From positions 186,001 through 250,000 of the forward strand of contig CAYUVH010000006.1 of the NCBI GenBank assembly GCA_964448135.1: a stretch of DNA of 64,000 bases, given 5' to 3'. The translations under genes and the position numbers were made by a program. The notes under the pieces are model-generated. The model did no database searches and was not told the DNA's origin. It worked only from the letters and a program-made list of their open reading frames with translations. Position 1 is the stretch's first letter. Every line of letters starts with the position of its first letter. Below are positions 34,159-42,378 of this stretch, piece after piece. This stretch comes from CAYUVH01 sp964448135. Its GTDB lineage: Bacteria; Verrucomicrobiota; Verrucomicrobiia; Limisphaerales; UBA8199.

Positions 34159-35915
34159 GCCACGACCTCCACGAGTTTCATTTCGGGCAGGTGCCGGCGA
34201 ACGGCAGCAGCCAATTGCGGTTGCGCCTCAACGAGCGTAACAACGGCGGCCAGGCCGGCGCGCGCTTCGGGACCGCGAACAGAACGGACGGCGACGGCGA
34301 GGACGGGCAGCAAGGTATCCACGCGCGCCGGATTTTCGACGACGGCCTGCGCGATTTGGTGGACGGCCTTCGCCTTTTGCCGGCCGCCGCGATGGACGCC
34401 GAGCAGGACGGAGCGCCAGAGAAAGTCCAGGTCCTCGGGGGTGGCGCCGGGGAGCTTCGTGACGCGTTGCAAATAATCCACGACGCGCAGGCGCACGTCG
34501 TCATAGGGCGTTTCCGAGAGGCGGCTCCAGAAGGCGGCATCGGCGAGCGCGGAAGATTCGGCGAGGAGCCAGGTCCACGCGGCCTCGCGGATCTCGGGAA
34601 GCTGGCTGTCGAAAAAGCGGATGGTCTGGTCGCAGGAATAATTCTCCGGCTTGCCCAGAATACCCAAAGCCCACGCGGCCAGTTCACCGCCGACGGCGGC
34701 GCATTGGGCTTGGGACAGGGAGGCAATTTGTTCGCGGTCCACGGAGGAACTGATAACGCGCTCCTGCAGATATTTCTGGCCGAGTCGCGCGACGGGCACG
34801 GGCCGGACGCAGGTGAGGGCGATGCATTGGGCGAGATCGAGGCGGTCGCCGGAGACGTGTTTCGCGAAGGCGTCGCAAATGCGCTGCAAGGCTTCCTCGT
34901 TCTTCGTCTGCAGGAGCTTCAACCACGAGGCGACCGGGAGGGTGCCGAGGGCGGACGATGTTTCGAGTAGTTTGGCGGCGAATTGCTGCACCTCGGCGTC
35001 GTCGTGGTCGAGGAGGCGGGCGATGGTTTCGAGCGGGACGACGGAGGCGGCGTGGTCGCGCTGGAAGAGTTGCGACGCCCAGACACGGACGAGGCGGGCA
35101 CGCGCGCGACCGATGAGTTCGAGGAGCGGGGCGGCGGTTTCGGGCTTTTTCCACGCATCGGGAAAAGCGGGCGCGGGGGTCAGATCGCCCAGGCTGCGGC
35201 CGTCCTTAAGTTCGACGCGCGTGGAACCGAAATCGAGGGCGTCGCTTTCGCCGAAGCAAATGTGCAACAGGGACCAGCTATCGAGGATGTTCTCGCCGCG
35301 CTGGAGATCGGCGTCTTCGTAGCCGGCCAGGGCGGAGATCACGGCCGCGACATAAGCCGCCGGGTCGCGATAACCGAGCCAGCGGAAGTAGCGCCAGGCG
35401 CGGCGGCGGAGATAGTAGCGGGTGCGATACTTGAAGAGCTTGGCCTTGCTCGAGGCGCGAACCGTATACGGAATCTCCTCGCCGGTGGCCGGGTTGCGAC
35501 CGATGCGCTGGGTCTTGAGCGGGATGACATCGCGCGGGGTGTAAAGTTGTTCCTCTTCCAACACGGAGCGGGATTGCATGTCCCAACGGCGTTTCGTGCG
35601 CAATTCCCGGCGAACCAGGCGGTCCACAGCCACGAGGAAGGCGGCCATGATTTCGTGGTCCTGGGTTTCCTCGGCCTGTTTGAAGAGGCGTTTGACGATG
35701 GGCTGATGGCCGGGGCAATTCAGCGGCTGGGCGAGGTAGGCGAAGATTTGCCGGCGGGCCCAAGGGCGCGGGTCTTTTTTCCAGCGATCAGCGAAGCCGG
35801 CGAGGGTCTTGAGCTGGTTGACGCGGCGGAGGGTTTCGATGAAGAGATCGTTCTCGGCGGAGAAATATTCCTCCGCGAGCATCATCTGGCCGCGATCGTT
35901 TGCCGGGATCCCCAT
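34155..35915 (-). CDS. ARM/HEAT-like helical repeat protein, retron-associated
   Basis: 586 residues from ATG 35915 (MGIPANDRGQMMLAEEYF); the frame is open 37 codons further but without a sensible N-terminus. The whole protein is alpha-helical. Charged N-terminal helices contain RRWDMQSRSVLEEEQLY and a YRTRYYLRRRAWRYFRWLGYRDP segment. From about residue 240 come ARM/HEAT-type repeats (VVPLETIARLLDHDDAEVQQFAAKLLE, EIREAAWTWLLAES, VRLRVVDYLQRV). No catalytic site was seen. First gene of the operon ARM-SWIM-ncRNA-RT and translationally coupled to the SWIM gene. A role in sensing or holding the msDNA/effector complex is inference. Confidence 0.8.
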   Translation of the reverse strand: MGIPANDRGQMMLAEEYFSAENDLFIETLRRVNQLKTLAGFADRWKKDPRPWARRQIFAYLAQPLNCPGHQPIVKRLFKQAEETQDHEIMAAFLVAVDRLVRRELRTKRRWDMQSRSVLEEEQLYTPRDVIPLKTQRIGRNPATGEEIPYTVRASSKAKLFKYRTRYYLRRRAWRYFRWLGYRDPAAYVAAVISALAGYEDADLQRGENILDSWSLLHICFGESDALDFGSTRVELKDGRSLGDLTPAPAFPDAWKKPETAAPLLELIGRARARLVRVWASQLFQRDHAASVVPLETIARLLDHDDAEVQQFAAKLLETSSALGTLPVASWLKLLQTKNEEALQRICDAFAKHVSGDRLDLAQCIALTCVRPVPVARLGQKYLQERVISSSVDREQIASLSQAQCAAVGGELAAWALGILGKPENYSCDQTIRFFDSQLPEIREAAWTWLLAESSALADAAFWSRLSETPYDDVRLRVVDYLQRVTKLPGATPEDLDFLWRSVLLGVHRGGRQKAKAVHQIAQAVVENPARVDTLLPVLAVAVRSVRGPEARAGLAAVVTLVEAQPQLAAAVRRHLPEMKLVEVVA

Positions 35916-36542
35916 GACTCGCTTAGAAACGGAATAAGACCAGGGACGGGGATTGTCGAGCGGATTGTGAAGAGCCACGAAAGAAAGAGGGTATCCGGGT
36001 TTGCACGCGACGGGAATGAAGGTCAACCGGCGATGGGGGAGGTTTCATGGCGGCGGCGCTGATACTGATTTTTTTTCTGAAAGGCCGGATTAGGCCGGAT
36101 TTAGACGGAGCCAGGCGGATCGCAAGGGGCGGAATGACCAGCCTTTGCCAGGACGCTTCGCGCGACACGAGGCGAAGCACAAAGGGCTGCGGATGGAAGG
36201 TTGGCCGGTCGAGCAAAGTTCATCGTTTTTGATTGGCAGGTTAGCGGGGGCAGATGGACAAAGGCTGTCCAAGTGAAAAATAAGTTTTGGGTCAACCGGG
36301 CGGCTAAAAAGAGGTGCGATATGACAGAAAAATTTGGTGACAGAAAAATAAGACGGGAGGGAGACGCTTGCAGTTGCAAGCAATGGGGATCAGTCAAATC
36401 CGATCGCAACAACTTGCCAGGGAGACCGTTAAAAACGGTTTCCAAAGTTTCCACGTCTCGCGATCACCCCACTTAAGGTGGGGTGTCAAAGAGAAGAGAC
36501 GCTTGACCGCTTGAAGTAATGCGCCCCGTATAGGTCAGGCCG
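35916..36542. other. Gene-free stretch upstream of the retron operon
   Basis: Probable promoter region of the retron operon plus repeats; no gene supported. It includes a direct repeat ggccggatta/ggccggattt (36082-36101), two copies of tgacagaaaaat 16 bases apart (36322-36333 and 36338-36349), and the hairpin caccccac-ttaag-gtggggtg (about 36464-36484), which may end the minus-strand membrane-protein transcript or flank the operon. Confidence 0.5.
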
Positions 36543-39038
36543 CTAAGGTGAGCTGGTGGAGGCGGTCGTCACGGAGCCGGCTGTGCGGTTGAAGTCTGAA
36601 TCCAACAGGCCGGGGACGAGTTGGTGGTATTTGAGGTTGAGGGCGATGACGCCGGGCGGGGTGAGTTCGCCGGCGAGGAAGTTGCAGGGGCGGGATTTGA
36701 GGAGGCGGCCGTAGTCGCCGAAACGGTCGAAGTTTGGGGGAGATTTTTGGGTTTCCAGGCCGCTGGAAAGGATCTGGGATTGAAAGCCTCCGGGGAGCGC
36801 GACGATCCATTCGGTGGTGCCGGCGGTTTGAAACAGCTCGGGCAGTTTCAAGTCGGCGCTGCCGATGAAGCCGAGGCGGAGCGTGGGATAGCTCAGGCGG
36901 AAGGAAAGGCGGTGGGCGGCTTGTTGGGCGTCGCGGGGCGGGAGTTTCACGACGCAAAGCTGGTCGGTCACGGCGGGAGAATTGACTTCGTTGCCATTGA
37001 CGGAGACGGAGACGAGGCGGGCTTGGTCCGGGAGCTTCATGCGGAACTCGGCGCCCTGGAGCGGCGGGACTTCGAATTCGGCGAAGTGGGTGCAACTGCC
37101 GTCCGAGTTCACAACGGTAAGGTGCTGCGCGCGGGTGACGCCGATGCCGTAGAAATCCTTCGCGGTATCGCCCGGCTTGCCGGTGGCGAGTGCGCCGGGC
37201 GCGATGCCGGGTCTTGGCGCGGGAGCGCGGCCGGGCTGCTCGCTCCACTCGGCGACGAGCAGGTCTTCGCCGGCGGCGCCGATGTCGTACACGGTCGCTT
37301 TATCGTTGGTTTCTTTGGCCCACAGGCTGCCGGCGAGGATTTCGAAATCGTCGCGGGGGGATTCAAGGCGCACGCTGCTCGCGGCGGCGGCGAGCAAGGG
37401 CATCTGCGCACGGCGCTTGCCTTCGCGGTTTTCGAGGGGGACGCGATAGGCGAGTTTCAACGTGCCCGCGCCGGTTTTTTGCACGAAGAGGCTGAGGCGA
37501 TTGCTGACGGTGACGACGGCAGCGAGGTTGGTTTCGGGTGAGGTCACCTGTGCGTCGGTGAGATGGACGGGGACGTTGAAGAGCGGTACGGTGGTGTCGC
37601 CGGCACGCAGCACGTGGAAGGAAATCTCGGCATCCACGTGGAAGCTGCCGGTATCGTGCCGGACGCGATATTGGATTGGATCGAATGCGACGACGGAGGG
37701 AATGATTTCCTTCTTCGGCTCCGGGAGCCGGGGAGCGAGTTCGGCGGGGAGCATGACTTGCACTTCGGCGGCGTGCGTGGCAAGCGGGCACGCGAACAGA
37801 AAGAGGAGCGCAACGACGGCGGCTTTTCGCCGCAATGCCTGGTTCTGCAGATTGATCAACACCCAAAGGGTGACGACGCCGAGGCAGAGGAGCACCATGC
37901 CGCGGTTCCAGCCGGCAAACGCGGCGAGCGTGGGGAAGACCCAGAACAAAGCGAGGAAGACGGTGCCGCCCATCAAGCCGAGACGCGGACCGAGGAGCCA
38001 GCGGCCGTAGTTGATGAGGAGCGCGCCGGGCACGACGGCGGCGATCAGCACGGCGACCGCAAAGGAGAAGCGCACGCTCAAATAGAGAATCAGCGGGAAA
38101 TAAAGCGCGTAGCAGGCGGTGATGGTGAGGAGCTGGACTGCGCTCAGCGGCTGGCGCGTGAGGATCACGGCCGACACGGACAGCAGGAAGAGCAGGCAAA
38201 CGATGGGGCCGATTTCGAGGAGTTGCTGGAGGGAACTGAAGAGGCTGCGGGTTTCGACGATGGTGGCCGAGAAATTATCCGGCGGGAGAAAATCTTTGCG
38301 ATCCCAGACGACGGTTCCGGCATTCCCGGACTTCACGCCGTCGCCGCCGGAGAAGCGCAGGGAGTCGAGGTCCTTGCGCTGGAACGCGACGCGCAATTGG
38401 CGGACGGGGCTGCCATCCTGATCACCGGCGCGATAGTTGACGCCTTTGAGGGAATCAGCCTGGTAGGAGATTTCGATGGCCGCGTTGCCGTGCGGCGGGA
38501 GCGTACCGCTCCAGACCCAGGCGTCCCTGGCGATGTCCTGGGTGCCGTTGGTGGGGGCGGTGAGACGGAGGTCGGCGACGCGGAAAGTTCCCGAGACATC
38601 GCCCTGCGGCCGGGGATGCGGGCACTTGAAGAGAACGAACGCGGCTTCGTCCTCGGCGTTGGTGAGGACGTAACGCGCGTGGCAATCGCCGGACATATCC
38701 ATGGTGGTGCGCAGGCCGCGGTAATCGCGGCGGCCGGCCATGTTGAATTGGACGTCGGAAAAAGCGGGCTGTGCGGGCTTGATGGTGGAGACGTCGTCGC
38801 TGACCTTGCGCATGACGACGCGCGGGGAGTCCTGGATCAGTTCGGAGGCCGTGGTGGCCGCCGGCTGACCGACGAACTCGGGCCGTTCCTTCATGAGGAT
38901 CTTGAGGCCGACGAAGCCCAGCGCCAGCAGGACCCAGCAGAAGATGCCCACGCCGAGGGCCGACGAAATGGCGGAGGGCAGGATGGGCGTAGCATTTCGG
39001 GGACCCGGACCGGTGGACGGATTTTCATTCGCATTCAT
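36543..39038 (-). CDS. Large multi-domain membrane protein of unknown function
   Basis: 831 residues. One N-terminal helix (about 23-47), then an extracytoplasmic beta-rich domain (about 50-270). A middle block of six to seven membrane helices (about 280-425) ends with what looks like a second signal-type segment (VVALLFLFACPLATHAAEV). A large second beta-rich domain runs to the end. The helix block recalls CreD-like inner-membrane proteins, but the match is weak. No active site was seen. The adjacent genes 39191-40614 are also exported proteins on the same strand, so they may act together at the envelope. Confidence 0.7.
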   Translation of the reverse strand: MNANENPSTGPGPRNATPILPSAISSALGVGIFCWVLLALGFVGLKILMKERPEFVGQPAATTASELIQDSPRVVMRKVSDDVSTIKPAQPAFSDVQFNMAGRRDYRGLRTTMDMSGDCHARYVLTNAEDEAAFVLFKCPHPRPQGDVSGTFRVADLRLTAPTNGTQDIARDAWVWSGTLPPHGNAAIEISYQADSLKGVNYRAGDQDGSPVRQLRVAFQRKDLDSLRFSGGDGVKSGNAGTVVWDRKDFLPPDNFSATIVETRSLFSSLQQLLEIGPIVCLLFLLSVSAVILTRQPLSAVQLLTITACYALYFPLILYLSVRFSFAVAVLIAAVVPGALLINYGRWLLGPRLGLMGGTVFLALFWVFPTLAAFAGWNRGMVLLCLGVVTLWVLINLQNQALRRKAAVVALLFLFACPLATHAAEVQVMLPAELAPRLPEPKKEIIPSVVAFDPIQYRVRHDTGSFHVDAEISFHVLRAGDTTVPLFNVPVHLTDAQVTSPETNLAAVVTVSNRLSLFVQKTGAGTLKLAYRVPLENREGKRRAQMPLLAAAASSVRLESPRDDFEILAGSLWAKETNDKATVYDIGAAGEDLLVAEWSEQPGRAPAPRPGIAPGALATGKPGDTAKDFYGIGVTRAQHLTVVNSDGSCTHFAEFEVPPLQGAEFRMKLPDQARLVSVSVNGNEVNSPAVTDQLCVVKLPPRDAQQAAHRLSFRLSYPTLRLGFIGSADLKLPELFQTAGTTEWIVALPGGFQSQILSSGLETQKSPPNFDRFGDYGRLLKSRPCNFLAGELTPPGVIALNLKYHQLVPGLLDSDFNRTAGSVTTASTSSP

Positions 39039-39190
39039 AAATAGATAGGCGGAGTTTGCCCGCGGCCTGACCGCGAAGTGATGCTTGGTTAATCTCTTTG
39101 GTTAGACGTTAAAGGCGGATAATCGTTCGCATTATTTTGCGAAAAAGACCCGACTCCCCTTCGCAAAAGCCGTCGGTAGAAGTACGGCAA

Positions 39191-39385
39191 CTACTGACGC
39201 AGCGCTTTGGCCAGCGCGCGCAGTTCGTTGATGTCCAGGCCACCGTCGTGGTTGGTGTCGTAATTCTTCAGCAGGACTGGAATCGTGCGAAATGATTTGG
39301 TCAGGAAGGGCCGAAGCGGTTTTATCGGCTGAGGTTTCTGTAAGGGAATGGGGGAAGAAATTTCTATCGTCCCGGCACCATCCAA
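39191..39385 (-). CDS. Small EF-hand protein
   Basis: 64 residues containing one canonical EF-hand calcium loop, DTNHDGGLDINE (all loop positions fit), followed by a helix. Its start overlaps the end of the gene at 39364-40614 by 22 bases, and that protein also ends with an EF-hand-like stretch (DDNQDGLLSGDE). It may be a separate small product or the split-off tail of the upstream protein after a frameshift. Confidence 0.55.
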   Translation of the reverse strand: MDGAGTIEISSPIPLQKPQPIKPLRPFLTKSFRTIPVLLKNYDTNHDGGLDINELRALAKALRQ

Positions 39386-40614
39386 TCATAGGTCGGGCGG
39401 GTTTCGCCGTTACTCAACACCACTCCGGCGGCATTCCAAAGTATGCCGTTGGCATCCCGCTCGCACCGGCATGAAATCCCGCGGATGCCCAGCACCTCCA
39501 CCGGCACCACCTCGCCAGGGTCGCTCACTCCATCACAGTTCCGGTCATTCCAAACCGCCAGTCCACGTAATTCGTCGCCGCTCAAAAGGCCATCCTGGTT
39601 ATCATCCAGCGCGGACAGCGCTTCGTAGCCATTCGGCCAAAAGACCCAGAAGGTGACGTTGCCGAACATCTGCAGCGCCGAATCAATTCGGCCGCTGCGT
39701 TCCGGGTCGAAAACGAGCCAGCCGGCCTTTGGTGTAATCCATGCCCATCCTTGCTGCACCCCGCATCCGTCGAGGTCGAAACAAACGCTGACGTTGGTAT
39801 CCGTCAACTGGCGGAACGGAACGTCTGGTTCAAGGGCCATCAGGATCGGGGATACCACCCGCCCCATCTTGCTGAGTGTAATTTGCCGGGTTTTCAGGTC
39901 AGCAATTTCGGAGGCATCCTTGACAGGATCGAGAAGTTGCAACAGGTATCCGATGATTTCGCCGCTATAACATGGGTAGCTCAAAGCTTCCTGATTGTGG
40001 CGACGCAGGGGATTGCGTCCGGAGCGGACGTCCGACCACGAGTCCGACAACCACTCCTTAAATGAAAACTCACCGGTGACCTCCAGTTTCCATGCCGTCT
40101 TGAGCGCGCGCCGGTACAGCACGATCGCCTTCTGCTTTTGCCCTGATTGATCGAGGCACCAGGCCAGGCCGAGTTCTGTCGGCAGGATCATCCACTTCGC
40201 TTCATTAAGGTTGGTGGATTTTTTAAGCAGAGTGAGCGCGCTCTCGTACAGCGTAATGGCATTGGTGAGATGCTCCATCGCGGCAACCCGCATCTGCGTA
40301 CCCTCGAAAGACCGAACCTCGTGCGGCACCTCGGTTTTGTCCTGGTAACCATCAAGCCAGGGCAGGTATTCGCCGTTACGAATGGGAACCTCCACAAGAT
40401 TGGTCGCATAGGTGATCGAATGCAGCCGGGCGAGATAGTACGTGATCTCGAAGAGGTTCGTGCCGTAAGCCAGACGCTGTTGAAGATTGGTAAGAACGCG
40501 ACCGAGGGGCACGTTGTGAGTGTGATAGGTAAACGGCAACGCCTTCGCCGAGCGCGGCCCAAGAAGTCCCAACGCGAAAGCGAGGAGCAGGATAATCGGG
40601 AAGGCGCGCGCCAT
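39364..40614 (-). CDS. Exported hypothetical protein with EF-hand-like C-terminus
   Basis: 416 residues from ATG 40614, where a signal peptide begins (MARAFPIILLLAFALGLLGPRSAKA); the open frame continues upstream without purpose. The body is helical with TPR-like spacing (LTNAITLYESALTLLKKS, QKQKAIVLYRRALKTAW). The last third has an EF-hand-like loop ALDDNQDGLLSGDELRGLAVWND and a second Asp-rich loop DRNCDGVSDPGE, as in dockerin or EF-hand calcium motifs. Function unknown; likely periplasmic. Confidence 0.7.
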   Translation of the reverse strand: MARAFPIILLLAFALGLLGPRSAKALPFTYHTHNVPLGRVLTNLQQRLAYGTNLFEITYYLARLHSITYATNLVEVPIRNGEYLPWLDGYQDKTEVPHEVRSFEGTQMRVAAMEHLTNAITLYESALTLLKKSTNLNEAKWMILPTELGLAWCLDQSGQKQKAIVLYRRALKTAWKLEVTGEFSFKEWLSDSWSDVRSGRNPLRRHNQEALSYPCYSGEIIGYLLQLLDPVKDASEIADLKTRQITLSKMGRVVSPILMALEPDVPFRQLTDTNVSVCFDLDGCGVQQGWAWITPKAGWLVFDPERSGRIDSALQMFGNVTFWVFWPNGYEALSALDDNQDGLLSGDELRGLAVWNDRNCDGVSDPGEVVPVEVLGIRGISCRCERDANGILWNAAGVVLSNGETRPTYDWMVPGR

Positions 40615-40709
40615 CGAGAAAAGGAAAGTCCTGATTTCCGGCGGGTTCAATCTCTGAATTGCAAAACGCGATGTGGCGCCTGGAGACAAGGGGGTGCATT
40701 TTGTATGCC

Positions 40710-40745
40710 TTGACAAGCTGGCTATTTAGTGTCATAATTACACTA
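40710..40745 (+). promoter_or_regulatory. pncB promoter with NrtR box
   Basis: TTGACA (40710-40715), 17-base spacer, CATAAT (40733-40738). The palindrome tagtgtcataattacacta (40727-40745) covers the -10 element. It is nearly identical to the site at 46176-46194. With an NrtR gene at 46707 it is the probable NrtR operator. The expected start of transcription (about 40745) is only about 5 bases before the pncB ATG. Confidence 0.8.
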
Positions 40746-40749
40746 ACAA

Positions 40750-42225
40750 ATGAGAGCGAAAGTTGAACCGAAGAGCAAAGCGGGGCCGGGGGCGTTGTTG
40801 ACGGATTTGTATCAGTTGACGATGGCGTATGGGTATTGGCGCACGGGGAAGGCAGAGCAGGAGGCGGTGTTTCATCTGTTGTTTCGGAATCTGCCGTTCG
40901 GCGGGGGCTTCGCGCTGGCGGCGGGGCTGGAGGATTGCGTGCGGTATTTGCGGGAGTTTCGGTTTACGAGATCGGACCTGGCGTATCTGGCGACTCTGAA
41001 GGGGAATGACCGGCGGCGGCTGTTCGCGCCGGGATTTTTGAAGTATCTCGGCCGGCTCAAGTTGAAGCTGGACGTGGACGCGATTCCGGAGGGGACGGCG
41101 GTGTTTCCGCAGGAGCCGCTCCTGCGGGTGCGGGGGCCGATCCTGCACGCGCAATTGGTGGAGACGGCGCTGCTGAACCTGGTCAACTTTCCGACGCTGA
41201 TCGCGACGAAGGCGGCGCGGGTGTGCCTGGCGGCGGCGGGGGATGCGGTGGTGGAGTTCGGGCTGCGGCGGGCGCAGGGAGTGGATGGCGCGATGACGGC
41301 GAGCCGTGCGGCATACGTGGGCGGGTGCGCGGGGACTTCGAATGTGCTGGCGGGGAAAGTATACGGAATGCCGGTGATGGGGACGCATGCGCATAGCTGG
41401 GTGATGTCGTTTGCGAGCGAGCAGGAGGCGTTCGGCGCCTATGCGGACGCGATGCCGAACAACGGGATTTTTCTCGTGGATACTTACGATTCGCTGGCGG
41501 GGGTGCGGAAAGCGATCGAAGCGGGGAAGCGATTGCGGGCGCGGGGGCATAAGCTGGGCGGCATCCGATTGGATTCGGGTGACCTGGCGTATTTGAGCAT
41601 CAAGGCGCGAAAGTTGTTGGATGCAGCGGGGTTTAAGGATGCGGTGATCGTAGCCAGCAATGATTTAAACGAGCATCTGATCGCGAGCCTCAAGCGTCAG
41701 GGCGCGACCATCAATGTTTGGGGCGTGGGCACGATGCTCGTCACGGCTTACGATCAGCCGGCGCTGGGCGGGGTTTACAAGTTGTCGGCGTTGCGCAATG
41801 ACGATGGGGCTTGGGAGCATAAGATCAAGATTTCGGAGCAGGCGGCGAAGGCAACGAATCCGGGGGTGCTGCAGGTGCGGCGTTTTGTGAAGGGTGGCGA
41901 GTTTATTGGCGACGCGATTTATGATGAGACGCGACCGCTGACAAAGCAGGTTACGATTGTGTCGCCGAAGGAGGCAACGCAGCGGAAGCATTTCGCGGCG
42001 GAGGCGAAGTTTGAGGATTTGCTGGCGCCGGTGATGCGGCGGGGGAAGGTGGTTGGTGAGTTGCCGGGGCTGGAAAAGATTCGGGCGCGGGCGAAGGAAC
42101 AGCTCGCGAGCTTGCATCCGGGGATCAAGCGGTTTGAGAATCCGCATCAGTATCCGGCGGGGTTGGAACAGTCGTTGCATGAGTTGAAGACGGAGTTGAT
42201 TCTCCGGGCGAAGGGTGAGTTGTAA
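40750..42225 (+). CDS. pncB: Nicotinate phosphoribosyltransferase
   Basis: 491 residues. Family signatures: GALLTDLYQLTMAYGYW (N-terminal substrate region), FRNLPFGGGFALAAGLED, EFGLRRAQGVDGAMTASRAAYVGG (active-site His region), MGTHAHSWVMSF, and IRLDSGDLAYLS (phosphate binding). It makes nicotinate mononucleotide from nicotinate, PRPP and ATP, the entry step of the Preiss-Handler salvage of NAD+. The start ATG has no ribosome binding site and lies about 5 bases after the predicted transcription start, so the mRNA may be nearly leaderless. It heads the NAD gene island and is followed by nadE. Confidence 0.97.
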   Translation: MRAKVEPKSKAGPGALLTDLYQLTMAYGYWRTGKAEQEAVFHLLFRNLPFGGGFALAAGLEDCVRYLREFRFTRSDLAYLATLKGNDRRRLFAPGFLKYLGRLKLKLDVDAIPEGTAVFPQEPLLRVRGPILHAQLVETALLNLVNFPTLIATKAARVCLAAAGDAVVEFGLRRAQGVDGAMTASRAAYVGGCAGTSNVLAGKVYGMPVMGTHAHSWVMSFASEQEAFGAYADAMPNNGIFLVDTYDSLAGVRKAIEAGKRLRARGHKLGGIRLDSGDLAYLSIKARKLLDAAGFKDAVIVASNDLNEHLIASLKRQGATINVWGVGTMLVTAYDQPALGGVYKLSALRNDDGAWEHKIKISEQAAKATNPGVLQVRRFVKGGEFIGDAIYDETRPLTKQVTIVSPKEATQRKHFAAEAKFEDLLAPVMRRGKVVGELPGLEKIRARAKEQLASLHPGIKRFENPHQYPAGLEQSLHELKTELILRAKGEL

Positions 42226-42248
42226 GAACAAACCCCCCCTCACCCCGG

Positions 42249-42269
42249 CCCTCTCCCAACGGGAGAGGG
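42249..42269 (+). repeat. Palindromic repeat (ccctctccc/gggagaggg)
   Basis: ccctctccc-aac-gggagaggg, preceded by ctcaccccgg. It lies between pncB and nadE. A member of the same family occurs inside a coding region at 54625-54649. It could act as a hairpin at the pncB 3' end. Confidence 0.6.
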
Positions 42270-42378
42270 GGAGCGTTTGAGCAGTTTGGGTTTGAGTTAA
42301 TTTTTGAAGAATTCCGCCGGCGAGGGTAGTCGGAACATTTGAGCCTCGTTATCTTGGCTGCTACAGAAGGCACGAAGC

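Noticed and set aside
37563..39044. A 493-codon + strand open frame opposite the large membrane protein
   Set aside because: Low-complexity acidic translation caused by GC-rich codon use on the other strand; no motifs.
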